Source: Nocardioides_B sp963827435 (GTDB taxonomy: Bacteria; Actinomycetota; Actinomycetes; Propionibacteriales; Nocardioidaceae). From it: a stretch of 64,000 nt of DNA. Below are positions 36,757-46,237 of this stretch, one piece after another (within the stretch, counting starts at the first letter, position 1; each line of letters starts with the position of its first letter). The notes beneath the pieces were generated by a model. The model made no database searches and had not been told where the DNA came from. It saw only the letters and a program-made list of their open reading frames with translations. Location of the stretch: contig CAWHAU010000013.1 in NCBI GenBank assembly GCA_963827435.1, forward strand, positions 295,576-359,575, in the 5' to 3' direction. Made by a program: the position numbers and the translations under genes.

Positions 36757-39022
36757 ATGGGAGAGCGACGCAACATCGCGGGAGGGGCGGGCGCGTGGAG
36801 CGCCCGGCACCCGAAGACCGCCATCCTCGGCTGGCTGGCCTTCGTCATCGTCGCCCTGGCGATCGGCAGTGCCGTGCCGACCGGGGAGATCACGGACGCC
36901 GACCGGATGATCGGGGAGAACGCAGAGGCCGCGCAGATCCTCGAGGAGGCCGGCGTCGTCCAGCCGGCCTCCGAGATGGTCCTGGTGCAGCCCCGGGCCG
37001 GGAGCTCCCGGACCGATGTGGACCAGGCGCTCGAGGACCTCGTCGCGCGGCTTGGCCGGAGCGCACAGGTCGAGCACCTGGTGAGTCCCCTCACGCCCGC
37101 CGGAGCCGGCCTGCAGTCGGCGGACGGCCACTCGCGGCTGGTCACCTTCGACATCGTCGGGGACCCGGAGACAGCCTCCGAACGCATCGACCCCGTCATC
37201 GAGACCGTGCGGGCGGCGGCGCAGGACCATCCGACCGTCCGGGTCGAGCAGTTCGGAGGCACCAGCGCGGACAAGGCCCTCGACGGGGTGATGGAGAACG
37301 ACTTCAAACGCGCGGAGCTGCTGTCACTCCCGATCACGCTGCTGGTGCTGCTCCTGACCTTCGGTGCGCTGGTCGCAGCGGTCCTTCCGCTGGCCCTCGC
37401 CCTCACGGCCTTCGTGGGGGCGCTGGGCCTGGTCGGGCTGGCCAGCCTGCTCCTACCGGTGGACGGCTCGGCGCGCACGGTCATGCTGCTGATCGGTCTC
37501 GCCGTCGGCGTCGACTACTCGCTCTTCTACCTCAAGCGGGAGCGCGAGGAGCGGGCGCGCGGCGCCAGTCCGACCGAGGCGCTGCGGGTCGCCGCCGCGA
37601 CCGCGGGCCGGTCGGTGCTGATCTCCGGTCTCACCGTGATGGTCGCCATGGCGGGCATGTTCCTGACCGGCTTCGCGGTCTTCACCGGCATGGGCATGGC
37701 CACGATCCTGGTCGTGATGTGCTCGGTCGTCGGCTCGCTGACCGTGCTGCCCGCGTTGATGGGGGTCCTCGGCGACCGCGTCGAGCGGGGTCGGCTCCCG
37801 CTCCGGCGGCGGCGTCCCGCCCGGACGAGCTCCTGGCACCGGTTGCTCGACGCAGTGCTGCGCCGTCCCCTCGCCGCCGCACTCGCGGCCGGCATCGCGC
37901 TCGCCGCGCTGGCCACGCCGGCGCTGGGGCTCGACCTGCGCAACGAGGGCGTCGAGGACCTGCCGCAGGATCTGCCGGTCATGCAGACGTACCAGCGGAT
38001 CCGCGCCGCGTTCCCCGGAGGCTCCAGCCCGGCCGAGGTGGTGGTCCGCGGCGAGGACGTCACGGCGCCGGCCCTGCAGGACGCGATCGCTCAGCTGCGC
38101 AGGGCGGCGCTGGACTCGGGGCGGATGAACGAGCCGATCACCGTCGAGACCTCCGTGGACGGCACGGTCGCGGTCGTGTCGGTGCCGCTGGACGGCGACG
38201 GAGAGGACGCCGCCTCGAGGGCCGCGCTGAGCACGCTGCGCACCCTGTCCGGCGAGACCGTCGGCGCCGTCGACGGCACCACGGTCAAGGTCACCGGCGG
38301 CCACCGCCGAGTCGGCCGCGTTCAAGGACCTCATGCGTGAGCGCACGCCGTGGGTCTTCGGATTCGTCCTGCTCCTGGCCTGCCTGCTGCTGCTCGCGTC
38401 GTTCCGCTCGCTGGTCGTCGCCGGCACCGCGATCGTGCTGAACCTGCTCGGGGTCGCCGCGTCGTACGGCGCCCTGGTGCTCGTGTTCCAGCACGGGGTC
38501 GGCGCAGAACTCATCGGGCTCGGGTCGACCGGCGCCGTGGTGAACTGGGTGCCGCTGTTCCTGTTCGTGATCCTGTTCGGCCTCTCGATGGACTACCACG
38601 TCCTGATCCTGAGCCGGATCACCGAGGCGCGTGCCCGCGGGTTGCAGACCACGGAAGCGATCGCCGACGGCATCAAGGCCTCAGCCGGCGTCGTCACCAG
38701 CGCCGCGGTGATCATGGTGTGCGTGTTCCTCTGCTTCGTCGGGCTCTCGATGACCAGCCTCAAGCAGGTGGGACTCGGGCTGGCCATCGCGGTGCTCATC
38801 GACGCCACCGTGGTGCGGGTGGTCCTGCTGCCGGCGGTGATGACGTTGCTGGGCGAGCGGAACTGGTACCTGCCGCGGTGGCTGGACCGGCTGCCGGCCG
38901 TCGAGCACGGGGTCCCGGCGCCTGACCCGGTGATCCCATCGCCCACGGGCACGTCGGAGGCGCAGCCGGACGACGACGGGGAGCGGCTCCTGCCGGTCGG
39001 CGGCGGGGCCCCGTCCGTCTGA
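36757..39022 (+). CDS. MMPL family (RND-type) lipid or drug exporter (frame broken)
   Basis: About 754 residues. MMPL proteins are proton-driven RND exporters of lipids or drugs. The first half has a first membrane segment (ILGWLAFVIVALAIGSAVPT), a periplasmic domain, then a bundle with LIGLAVGVDYSLFYLKRERE (near residue 247); a second periplasmic domain follows. The second half repeats the bundle (FVLLLACLLLLASFRSLVVA, LFGLSMDYHVLILSRITEAR). The frame changes at GG 38299-38300; with one G removed the protein reads KVTGATAESAAFKDLMRERT, restoring one polypeptide. ATG 36757 has an AGG upstream. The substrate is unknown. Confidence 0.88.
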
Positions 39023-39028
39023 CCCCTC

Positions 39029-39064
39029 GGCGCGGATCCGCCCCTCGGCGGGCGGGTCCGCGCC
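39029..39064. terminator. Hairpin between convergent genes
   Basis: Arms 39029-39043 and 39050-39064 pair with one mismatch. The stem sits just after the MMPL stop and before the convergent ABC transporter, and could terminate both. Confidence 0.6.
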
Positions 39065-39123
39065 TCAGCAGTCCCAGCCATGTTCTGGCGTCGCGACCAC
39101 GACCGGCTGTATCGCGCCCGGCG

Positions 39124-39906
39124 TCACAGCACCTTGGACAGGAATGCCTGGGTCCGCTCGTGCTGCGGGTTGGTGATCACGTCGCGGGGGTTGCCGGCCT
39201 CGACCACGACGCCGTCGTCCATGAACACGAGCTCGTCACCGACCTCGCGGGCGAAGCCCATCTCGTGGGTGACCACGATCATCGTCATCCCGGCCTCGGC
39301 CAGCCGGCGCATCACGTCGAGGACCTCACCGACGAGCTCCGGGTCCAATGCGCTGGTGGGTTCGTCGAACAGCATCAGCTTCGGGTCCATGGCCAGCGCC
39401 CGCGCGATGGCAACCCGCTGCTGCTGCCCGCCGGAGAGCTGGGTGGGGTACATGTCGGAGCGCTCCGCGAGGCCCACCCGCTCGAGCAGCTCGAGCCCTC
39501 GCTGCCGCGCCTCGCTTCGTGACGCCCCCTTCACCTGGACCGGCGCCTCCATGACGTTGCCGAGGGCGGTCATGTGGGGGAAGAGGTTGAAGCGCTGGAA
39601 CACCATGCCGATGTCACGACGGTGCTGCGCCACCTCCTTCTCCTTCAGCTCGTAGAGCTTCTCGCCGCGCTGCCGGTACCCGACCAGCTCACCGTCGACC
39701 CACAGCCGTCCGCCGTTGATCTGCTCGAGGTGGTTGATGCAGCGCAGGAACGTGGACTTGCCCGAGCCCGAGGGTCCGACGATGCACATCACCGCACGCG
39801 GCATCACCTCGAGGTCGATGCCCTTGAGGACCTCCATCCGGCCGAAGTGCTTGCGCACGGCTTCGGCCTTCACCATCGGCTGGCCGCCGACCGGCTCGTC
39901 GCCCAT
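39124..39906 (-). CDS. Polar amino acid (glutamine-type) ABC transporter ATPase
   Basis: A 260-residue ATPase of the GlnQ/HisP group. Walker A GPSGSGKSTFLRC (near residue 43), signature QLSGGQQQRVAIARALAMDP (near 156), Walker B KLMLFDEPTSALDPELVGEV (near 177), H-loop VVTHEMGFAREVGD (near 207). Neighbours are a GlnP-like permease and a binding lipoprotein, in the same direction with ATG overlap, so this is the last gene of a complete import operon. A conserved charged insert (RQRGEKLYELKEKEVAQHRR) is seen in some family members. Confidence 0.92.
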   Translation of the reverse strand: MGDEPVGGQPMVKAEAVRKHFGRMEVLKGIDLEVMPRAVMCIVGPSGSGKSTFLRCINHLEQINGGRLWVDGELVGYRQRGEKLYELKEKEVAQHRRDIGMVFQRFNLFPHMTALGNVMEAPVQVKGASRSEARQRGLELLERVGLAERSDMYPTQLSGGQQQRVAIARALAMDPKLMLFDEPTSALDPELVGEVLDVMRRLAEAGMTMIVVTHEMGFAREVGDELVFMDDGVVVEAGNPRDVITNPQHERTQAFLSKVL

Positions 39907-40868
39907 CACGCCCCGCCCTTCCCCGGCCGCCGCAGCCGCGCCAGCAGCGATGTGCGTTGGGCCCGGGCGGTGCTGCGTCGGGTGCCCCGGGCGTACCTCT
40001 TCTCGAGGAAGTGCTGCCCCACCATGAGCACGCTCGTCATCGCGAGGTACCACAGGCAGGCCGCGACCAGCATCGGGAACAGCTGGAAGGTGCGCGACCC
40101 GATCGCCTGCAGCTGGAAGAAGAGCTCGTAGTAGGGCACGAACGCGACCAGCGAGGTGTCCTTGATCATCGCGATGGTCTCGTTGCCGGTGGGTGGGACG
40201 ATGACCCGCATCGCCTGCGGCAGCACGATGCGGCGCATCCCCTGGCCGCGGGACATGCCCAGCGCCTGCGCCGCCTCCGTCTGGCCCTCGTCGATCGAGG
40301 AGATGCCGGCGCGCACGATCTCGGCCATGTACGCCGCCTCGGACAGCGCGAGCCCGAGCAGGGCGGCGACGAACGCCGTGAGGATCGTGTTGGCGTTCAC
40401 GCCGAAGAAGCGGCCGTCCAAGCTGAGCCCGAACAGGTTCGCGATCTGGCGGTCGAACGGGATGCCGATGTCGTACCGCGAGTAGAGGACCCCCAGGTTG
40501 CCGAACAGGATCAGCAGGACGACGCGGGGCACGGCTCGGAAGAACCACACGTAGACCCACGCCCCGCCGGACAGGACCGGGTTCGGCGAGAGCCGCATCA
40601 CGGCGAGCAGGATGCCGAACGCCACACCGAGGATCATCGACAAGACGGTGAGCACCAGGGTGTTCTTCGCGCCGTTGATCACCGGGGCGGAGAAGGCGTT
40701 GTCCCTGATGAACGACCACTGGAACGCCGGGTTCGTGAACAGCATGTGCACGAACATCGCGGACAGCAGCACCACCACGGCGCTGCCGACCCACCGCCCG
40801 GGATGCCGGACCGGGATCGCCTTGATGTCCGCCCGGGTCGGCGTCGCAGGGGTTGTCGTCTCCGTCAT
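39906..40868 (-). CDS. Polar amino acid ABC transporter permease
   Basis: A 320-residue permease of the HisM/GlnP family with a long soluble N-terminus and about five membrane segments (near residues 30-48, 65-90, 103-125, 160-190 and 255-280). The coupling EAA motif is EAAQALGMSRGQGMRRIVLP near residue 202, and the family sequence GNETIAMIKDTSLVAFVP follows. The C-terminus is basic and low-complexity. It overlaps the ATPase start by one base (ATGA type) and follows the binding-protein gene after 15 nt. Confidence 0.92.
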   Translation of the reverse strand: MTETTTPATPTRADIKAIPVRHPGRWVGSAVVVLLSAMFVHMLFTNPAFQWSFIRDNAFSAPVINGAKNTLVLTVLSMILGVAFGILLAVMRLSPNPVLSGGAWVYVWFFRAVPRVVLLILFGNLGVLYSRYDIGIPFDRQIANLFGLSLDGRFFGVNANTILTAFVAALLGLALSEAAYMAEIVRAGISSIDEGQTEAAQALGMSRGQGMRRIVLPQAMRVIVPPTGNETIAMIKDTSLVAFVPYYELFFQLQAIGSRTFQLFPMLVAACLWYLAMTSVLMVGQHFLEKRYARGTRRSTARAQRTSLLARLRRPGKGGA

Positions 40869-40883
40869 CGTGACCTCGGAGAC

Positions 40884-41825
40884 CTACGAGGCCGCCGGCG
40901 GGTTGACCTGGGCGTTGCTCATCGCCCCGTCCCCGACGTACCAGGAGTCGAGGATCTTCTTGTAGGTGCCGTCCTTGATGAGCGCATTCATCGCACCTGC
41001 GAGGGCGTCGGCGAAGGCCGTGTCCTTCTTGGCCACGACGTAGCCGTAGGGAGCCGAGTCGTAGATCGCACCCAGCTTCTGAAGCTGGCCGTCGGTCTGC
41101 ACGACGCCGTAGGCGATCACCGGGGAGTCCGACAGCATGGCCTGGTCCTTGCCCGACACCACGGCGGCGGTTGCCTGGTCCTGTCCCTGGTACTGGTCGA
41201 CCTGGATGGCCGGCTTGCCGGCCGAGGTGCACTTGGCGGAGCGGGCGGTGACGTCATCCGCCTGCACGGTCGCCTTCTGGACCGCGATCTTCTTGCCGCA
41301 GGCGTTGTTGGGGTCGACGTTGTCGGGGTTGCCCTTCTTGGAGGCCCACTGGGTGCCCGCGCTGAAGTAGCTCACCATGTTGGTCTGCTTCTCGCGGTCA
41401 CTGCTGATCGTGAACGACGAGACACCGATCTCGTACTTGCCCGAGGACACCCCAGGGATGATCGCGTTGAAAGGAGCCGGGCTGACCTCCGCCTTCAGCC
41501 CGAGCTTGGCGGCGACCGCCCTGAACAGGTCGACGTCGAAGCCGATGACGGTCTTGCCGTCCTTGTCGAGGAACTCGTTGGGCGCGTAGGTCGCGTCGGT
41601 ACCCGACTTGATGATGCCGTCGGAGGAGATCGTCTTGGGCACCTTCGCCGCCAGGGCCGAGTCGGCCTTCACAGCTGCCGCCAGGTCGGAGGAGGACCCG
41701 TCCGCCGGGGAACCCGCCGTGCTCGAGGCGGGGCCGCTCGACCCGCCACAGGCCACGAGCGCCAGGACGAGTGTGCCTGCTCCGGTGCAGAGGATGGCCG
41801 GCCGGCGAGCCTTGGCGTACCGCAT
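40884..41825 (-). CDS. Polar amino acid ABC transporter substrate-binding lipoprotein
   Basis: A 313-residue SBP-bac-3 family protein. Signal peptide and lipobox (LVLALVACGG, Cys about residue 26), then a Ser/Ala/Gly linker. The domain contains DATYAPNEFLDKDGKTVIGF with DVDLFRAVAAKLGLK (near residues 78-110), VSSFTISSDREKQTNMVSYF (near 135-155) and YVVAKKDTAFADALAGAMNA (near 260). The ligand class (glutamine, glutamate or basic amino acids) is inferred from family. It is the first gene of the operon; the 312-bp region upstream to cpaF carries its promoter. Confidence 0.92.
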   Translation of the reverse strand: MRYAKARRPAILCTGAGTLVLALVACGGSSGPASSTAGSPADGSSSDLAAAVKADSALAAKVPKTISSDGIIKSGTDATYAPNEFLDKDGKTVIGFDVDLFRAVAAKLGLKAEVSPAPFNAIIPGVSSGKYEIGVSSFTISSDREKQTNMVSYFSAGTQWASKKGNPDNVDPNNACGKKIAVQKATVQADDVTARSAKCTSAGKPAIQVDQYQGQDQATAAVVSGKDQAMLSDSPVIAYGVVQTDGQLQKLGAIYDSAPYGYVVAKKDTAFADALAGAMNALIKDGTYKKILDSWYVGDGAMSNAQVNPPAAS

Positions 41826-42137
41826 CGAAGTCCTCCGATGAGTCGTGCGCAGTGTGACCTCCGGGGCCCATGTGCGCTGGTGATCCGTACCTAGCGTCGT
41901 TCCGCGGCGCGACCCCGCCTAGGGCCGAATGGCCCGGGTCCTAGCGGCATAAGGGGTCGTCCTCCCCGGACGTCGGACCCGGAGGAACGGTCCCGTGCGT
42001 CACAGAAGTGCGCTGTCGTCGCAGGTTGTGCACAGATGCGTGACCGAGGCTTCCCCGGCCCGTTGGACCGGTTGCATACTCCGGAAGCGGACTGTTCCGG
42101 CAGTCCGGACGCACTGTCTCGGGATCGCGGGGGATTC
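41826..42137. other. Divergent promoter region
   Basis: 312 bp between the amino acid transporter and the Tad operon, running in opposite directions. It has a CTAG-rich stretch near 41890-41955 with a pairing of CCTAGGGC and GCCCGGGTCCTAG. CATACT at 42075-42080 could be a -10 box for the Tad genes. No gene is supported. Confidence 0.4.
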
Positions 42138-43391
42138 ATGAGTCTGACGTACGCCGACGCCCACGGCGAGCTGGTCGAGACGCTCGACGCCCAGCTCCGG
42201 GTCGCCGTCCGGGCCGAGGCCGTCGACCCGCAGCGCGACGCCGGCGTCGTCCGCCGCCTCGCAGAGCGGGTTGTCGCCGACCACGACCAGCGCAGCCTCA
42301 CCGGTGCGGTCCTGCCGGTCGGCGACCACGATGCCGTCGTCGACGAGCTCGTCGCACGCGTGTCCGGCTTCGGAGCCCTGCAGCGCTACCTCGACGACCC
42401 GACCGTCGAGGAGGTGTGGATCAACGACCCCAGCCGCGTGTTCGTGGCCCGCGGCGGCAAGCACGAGCTCACCTCCACCATCCTGTCCGCAGCCCAGGTG
42501 CAGGAGCTGGTCGAGCGGATGCTCAAGTCCAGCGGCCGCCGCGTCGACCTCTCCCAGCCGTTCGTCGACGCGATGCTGCCCGAGGGGCACCGGCTGCACG
42601 TCGTGCTCGAAGGCATCTCGCGCGGCTTCTCGGCCGTCAACATCCGCAAGTTCGTGGTCCGTGCCCACCGGCTGCAGGACCTCGTCGGACTGGGCAGCCT
42701 GACCGAGCCGGCCGCGGCGTTCCTCGACGCGTCCGTCCGGGCCGGCCTCAACATCCTGGTCTCGGGCGCCACACAGGCAGGGAAGACCACCATGCTCAAC
42801 TGCCTGGCCGCCAGCATCCCGGGCCGCGACCGGGTGGTGTCGGTCGAGGAGGTCTACGAGCTCCGGTTCAGCCACCCGGACTGGGTCGCGATGCAGACCC
42901 GCCAGCAGGGGCTCGAGGGCACCGGCGAGATCAAGCTGCGCGACCTGGTCAAGGAGAGCCTGCGCATGCGGCCGTCGCGGGTGATCGTCGGTGAGGTCCG
43001 TGCGGAGGAGTGCCTGGACCTGCTCCTGGCGCTCAACGCCGGGCTGCCCGGCATGGCGTCGCTGCACGCGAACAGCGCCCGGGAGGCGCTGGTGAAGATG
43101 TGCACGCTTCCGTTGCTCGCGGGCGAGAACATCTCCGCCCGCTTCGTGGTCCCCACCGTCGCCTCGTCGGTCGACCTCGTCGTCCACCTCGGCACCGGCC
43201 CGGACGGCGTCCGGCGGGTCGAGGAGGTCGTCGCGGTCCCGGGCCGCGTCGAGAACGACGTCATCGAGACCGAGCCGATCTTCGTCCGGCAGCATGAGCG
43301 GCTGGTGCGCACGCAGGGCATGCCACCACGGCCCGAGCGCTACGACCGGCTCGGGATCGACGTACGCACGCTGCTGAACGGGCCCGCCTGA
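42138..43391 (+). CDS. cpaF: Flp/Tad pilus-assembly ATPase CpaF
   Basis: A 417-residue secretion ATPase (type II/IV family) that powers Flp pilus assembly. The N-terminal domain is followed by FGALQRYLDDPTVEEVWIND (near residue 75), Walker A SGATQAGKTTMLN (Lys216), Asp-box RVVSVEEVYELRFSHPDW (near 232) and ESLRMRPSRVIVGEVRAEEC (near 273), the Walker B/His box. GGGGGA upstream of ATG 42138 is a good ribosome site. Another in-frame ATG at 42036 lies upstream in unconserved sequence. It is the first gene of the seven-gene pilus operon. Confidence 0.92.
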   Translation: MSLTYADAHGELVETLDAQLRVAVRAEAVDPQRDAGVVRRLAERVVADHDQRSLTGAVLPVGDHDAVVDELVARVSGFGALQRYLDDPTVEEVWINDPSRVFVARGGKHELTSTILSAAQVQELVERMLKSSGRRVDLSQPFVDAMLPEGHRLHVVLEGISRGFSAVNIRKFVVRAHRLQDLVGLGSLTEPAAAFLDASVRAGLNILVSGATQAGKTTMLNCLAASIPGRDRVVSVEEVYELRFSHPDWVAMQTRQQGLEGTGEIKLRDLVKESLRMRPSRVIVGEVRAEECLDLLLALNAGLPGMASLHANSAREALVKMCTLPLLAGENISARFVVPTVASSVDLVVHLGTGPDGVRRVEEVVAVPGRVENDVIETEPIFVRQHERLVRTQGMPPRPERYDRLGIDVRTLLNGPA

Positions 43392-43392
43392 G

Positions 43393-44250
43393 ATGGGCAC
43401 CGTCCTCGGGCTGGGCGTCGGAGTCGGCCTGCTGCTCGTCTGGCTGGCCGTCACGTCGCCGCCGCGCGAGCAGCCCGTCGAGTCGCGGCGTCCCGGCCGG
43501 GTCCGCGACCTGCTGGACCGCGCCGGCCTGTCCGGTACGACGGTGGCCGGCGTGTGGACCGTGTGCGCGATCAGCGCGTTCGTCACGTTCGTGGCGATCC
43601 AGGTCGTCTCGCGGACGGCCACGGTGGCGCTCGCCTTCGGGGTGATGGCGGCGTACCTCCCGCTCGCGATGCTGGCCGGTCGCGCCCGGCGTCGACAGCG
43701 CGAGCTCGCCGAGGTGTGGCCGGAGGCGGTCGACAACCTCGCCTCGGCGGTGCGCGCCGGCCTGTCGCTGCCGGAGGCGCTGACCCAGCTCGGGCACCGC
43801 GGGCCGGAGCCGTTGAGGGAGCCGTTCCTGGCGTTCGGCGCCGACTACCAGGTGACCGGCCGGTTCGGGGACAGCCTCGACCGGCTCAAGGTGCGGCTCG
43901 CCGACCCCGTCGGGGACCGCGTCGTCGAGGGGCTGCGGATCGCCCGCGAGGTCGGTGGTGGCGAGCTCGGCAGCCTGCTGCGCAACCTGTCGGGGTTCCT
44001 CCGCGAGGACGCGCGCACCCGCTCCGAGCTCGAGTCCCGGCAGGCCTGGACCGTCAACGGCGCCCGGCTCGCGGTCGCGGCGCCCTGGCTCGTGCTGCTG
44101 ATGCTCTGCTTCCAGCGCGAGGTCATCGCGCGCTACGCCTCGCCCGCCGGAGTGGTGGTCCTGGCGGGAGGAGCAATGCTCTGCCTCGTGGCCTACCGGA
44201 CGATGGTCCGCATCGGACGGCTGCCGACCGAGCGCCGGGTGCTGTCGTGA
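43393..44250 (+). CDS. tadB: TadB-like inner-membrane platform protein
   Basis: A 285-residue type II secretion F domain protein. Membrane segments are near residues 1-20, 55-72, 77-95 and 230-265; the cytoplasmic domain is helical (LASAVRAGLSLPEALTQLGH, then GDRVVEGLRIAREVGGGELG). TadB and TadC make the membrane platform on which CpaF acts. It follows cpaF with a 1-nt gap and overlaps tadC with GTGA. The start ATG 43393 is fixed by this junction. Family assignment is firm; the B versus C naming follows gene order. Confidence 0.88.
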   Translation: MGTVLGLGVGVGLLLVWLAVTSPPREQPVESRRPGRVRDLLDRAGLSGTTVAGVWTVCAISAFVTFVAIQVVSRTATVALAFGVMAAYLPLAMLAGRARRRQRELAEVWPEAVDNLASAVRAGLSLPEALTQLGHRGPEPLREPFLAFGADYQVTGRFGDSLDRLKVRLADPVGDRVVEGLRIAREVGGGELGSLLRNLSGFLREDARTRSELESRQAWTVNGARLAVAAPWLVLLMLCFQREVIARYASPAGVVVLAGGAMLCLVAYRTMVRIGRLPTERRVLS

Positions 44251-45179
44251 GCCCGGCCCTCTGGGGTGCCCTCTGCGGCGCCGGCGCCGGCGCCGGCCTG
44301 GTGATGGTCGCCACGCGGGTCCAGGTGCTCCGGCGACCGCAGCTCGACGTGCGGGTGCTGCCCTACGTCCGCGACCTGCCGCAGGCCGACCGACCGGCCG
44401 TGGTCCCGTCCTCCCAGGCCGGCGCGTTCCGGGCACTGTTCGGGCCGGTGCTCGCCTCGGCGGCCCACACCCTCGAGCGCGTGCTCGGGGGCAACGCGTC
44501 GATCCGTCGCCGCCTCGAGCGGGCGAACCTGCCGATGACCGTCCACGACTTCCGCGTCGAGCAGGTGCTGTGGGGGCTGGTCGCGTTCGGGGGCGCCGCC
44601 GCCATCTCGCTGCTCGTCGCGCTCCGGTCACCGGGGCGGACCCTGCCGCTGCTCGTGCTCTGCGCGGTGGCCTTCGTCCTCGGCGTGCTGCTCCGCGAGA
44701 ACCGCCTCACCGCCCAGGTCACCGAGCGCGAACGCCGCGTCCTCGCGGAGTTCCCCACCATCGCCGAGCTGCTCGCGCTCGCCGTCGGGGCAGGGGAGGG
44801 CCCGGTGTCCGCGCTCGACCGCGTGGTCGCCCGGTCGCACGGAGAGCTCTCCACCGACCTCGGCGCGGTGCTGGCCGACATCCGCACCGGCACCCCGGTT
44901 GCGACCGCCCTGGACGCCCTGGCCCGGAGGTCGGGGCTGCCGGTGGTCGCCCGGTTCGCCGAGGGCATGGCCGTCGCGATCGAGCGCGGCACCCCGCTGT
45001 CGGGCGTGCTGCACGCGCAGGCGGCCGACGTCCGGGAGGCGGGCCGCCGAGCGCTGATCGAGTCGGGAGCACGCAAGGAGGTCCTGATGATGGTCCCCGT
45101 CGTGTTCCTGGTCCTGCCCGTGACCGTGGTCTTCGCCTTCTGGCCCGGCGTCGTCGGCCTGCACCTGGTGACGCCCTGA
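44247..45179 (+). CDS. tadC: TadC-like inner-membrane platform protein
   Basis: A 310-residue T2SF-type protein, paralogous to TadB. Membrane segments lie near residues 2-20, 100-120, 128-146 and 285-305. The characteristic LAEFPTIAELLALAVGAGEG and ALDALARRSGLPVVARFAEG regions and the C-terminal GARKEVLMMVPVVFLVLPVT stretch match the family. Start GTG 44247 overlaps the TadB stop. It is followed after 25 nt by the pilin-like gene. Confidence 0.88.
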   Translation: MSPALWGALCGAGAGAGLVMVATRVQVLRRPQLDVRVLPYVRDLPQADRPAVVPSSQAGAFRALFGPVLASAAHTLERVLGGNASIRRRLERANLPMTVHDFRVEQVLWGLVAFGGAAAISLLVALRSPGRTLPLLVLCAVAFVLGVLLRENRLTAQVTERERRVLAEFPTIAELLALAVGAGEGPVSALDRVVARSHGELSTDLGAVLADIRTGTPVATALDALARRSGLPVVARFAEGMAVAIERGTPLSGVLHAQAADVREAGRRALIESGARKEVLMMVPVVFLVLPVTVVFAFWPGVVGLHLVTP

Positions 45180-45204
45180 TGAACGCCCACCGATTGGAAC
45201 CGAC

Positions 45205-45402
45205 ATGCACAAGCTGATGGTCCTGCTCCTCGCCCTCACGCTCCGGGTGCGCGAGCGCACCCGCGACCAGCGGGGCGACGTGCCCGGCTGGGTGCTGATC
45301 ACCGTGATGACCGCGGGACTCGTGGCCGCGCTCTGGGCCGTCGCCGGCCCGCAGCTCAACCAGATGCTCCGCGACGCGCTGCAGTCGGTCCGCGGCGGCT
45401 GA
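45205..45402 (+). CDS. Flp-type pilin-like small protein
   Basis: A 65-residue protein with one hydrophobic stretch (VPGWVLITVMTAGLVAALWA, residues about 26-45) after a basic leader (LRVRERTRDQRGD). This is the length and design of Flp/DUF4244-type prepilins cleaved by a TadV-like peptidase after the leader. No clear G/E cleavage consensus can be confirmed, although QRGDVPGW could contain it. Its position between TadC and the TadE-like genes supports the role of major pilin. No prepilin peptidase gene is found in the window. Confidence 0.7.
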   Translation: MHKLMVLLLALTLRVRERTRDQRGDVPGWVLITVMTAGLVAALWAVAGPQLNQMLRDALQSVRGG

Positions 45403-45404
45403 CC

Positions 45405-45797
45405 GTGCCCGATCGACGGCGCCGCACCGAACGCGGCGCGGCAGTGGTCGACTTCGTGCTCGTGCTGCTCGTCGTCGTGCCGCTGTTCCTCGGCATCTTC
45501 CAGGTGAGTCTCGTGCTGCACGTGCGCAACACCCTCACGTCGGCGGCCTCGGAGGGAGCGCGCTACGCCGCCACGGTGGACCGCCCCGTCGACGCCGGGG
45601 CAGTTCGCGCCCGCGCGCAGATCAGCGGCGCCCTGGCCGGGCGCTTCGCCCGCGACGTCACCGCCCGTCCGGCCGACGTGCACGGGGCTCCCGGTGTCGA
45701 GGTCGAGGTGGTCGCCGTGGTGCCGCCACTCGGGCTGTGGGGTCCCGGTGTCCAGGTCGACGTGACCGGCCACGCCGTCGAGGAGGTGGCGCCGTGA
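45405..45797 (+). CDS. TadE-like minor pilin
   Basis: A 130-residue TadE-family protein. An N-terminal basic stretch is followed by a membrane segment (AAVVDFVLVLLVVVPLFLGI, residues about 12-31) and the TadE region FQVSLVLHVRNTLTSAASEG ARYAA; the rest is beta-rich and exported. Such proteins are prepilin-peptidase processed components of Flp pili. The GTG 45405 lies 2 nt after the pilin stop. GTGA overlaps the next gene. Confidence 0.82.
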   Translation: MPDRRRRTERGAAVVDFVLVLLVVVPLFLGIFQVSLVLHVRNTLTSAASEGARYAATVDRPVDAGAVRARAQISGALAGRFARDVTARPADVHGAPGVEVEVVAVVPPLGLWGPGVQVDVTGHAVEEVAP

Positions 45798-46237
45798 CCC
45801 GCCGCCGCGACGAGCGGGGCACGGCGCTGGTCGAGGTGACCTGGCTGTCGATCCTGCTGCTGGTCCCGCTCGTGTACGTCGTGCTGGCGGTGTTCGACGT
45901 GCAGCGGTCGGCGTTCGCGGTCAACGCCGCGACCCGGGCGGCCGGCCGTGCCTACGTGCTCGCGCCGAGCGAGGCGGAGGCGGGCGCCCGTGCCCGCGCC
46001 GCCGCGGAGGTCGCCCTCGAGGACCAGGGGCTGCGGCTGGCCGACGGGTCCGTGGCCATCGGCTGCGACCCCGACCCGCGCGACTGCCTGAGCCCGGGCT
46101 CGGTCGTGCACGTGCGGATGTCGCTGCCGGTGCGGCTTCCGCTGATGCCCGACGCGCTCGGCGGCAACACGCCGAGCATCCGGGTCGACGCCGAGCACAC
46201 GGTGCCCTACGGGACGTTCCGCGAGGACCGGTCGTGA
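45794..46237 (+). CDS. TadE-like pilus protein (second copy)
   Basis: A 147-residue protein of the TadE type. The N-terminal ERGTALVEVTWLSILLLVPL (residues about 7-26) and VYVVLAVFDVQRSAFAVNAA region define it, and CDPDPRDC in the C-terminal half carries two Cys that may form a disulfide. It is coupled by GTGA to both neighbours. Two TadE-like genes in a row are common in actinobacterial tad loci. Confidence 0.82.
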   Translation: MTRRRDERGTALVEVTWLSILLLVPLVYVVLAVFDVQRSAFAVNAATRAAGRAYVLAPSEAEAGARARAAAEVALEDQGLRLADGSVAIGCDPDPRDCLSPGSVVHVRMSLPVRLPLMPDALGGNTPSIRVDAEHTVPYGTFREDRS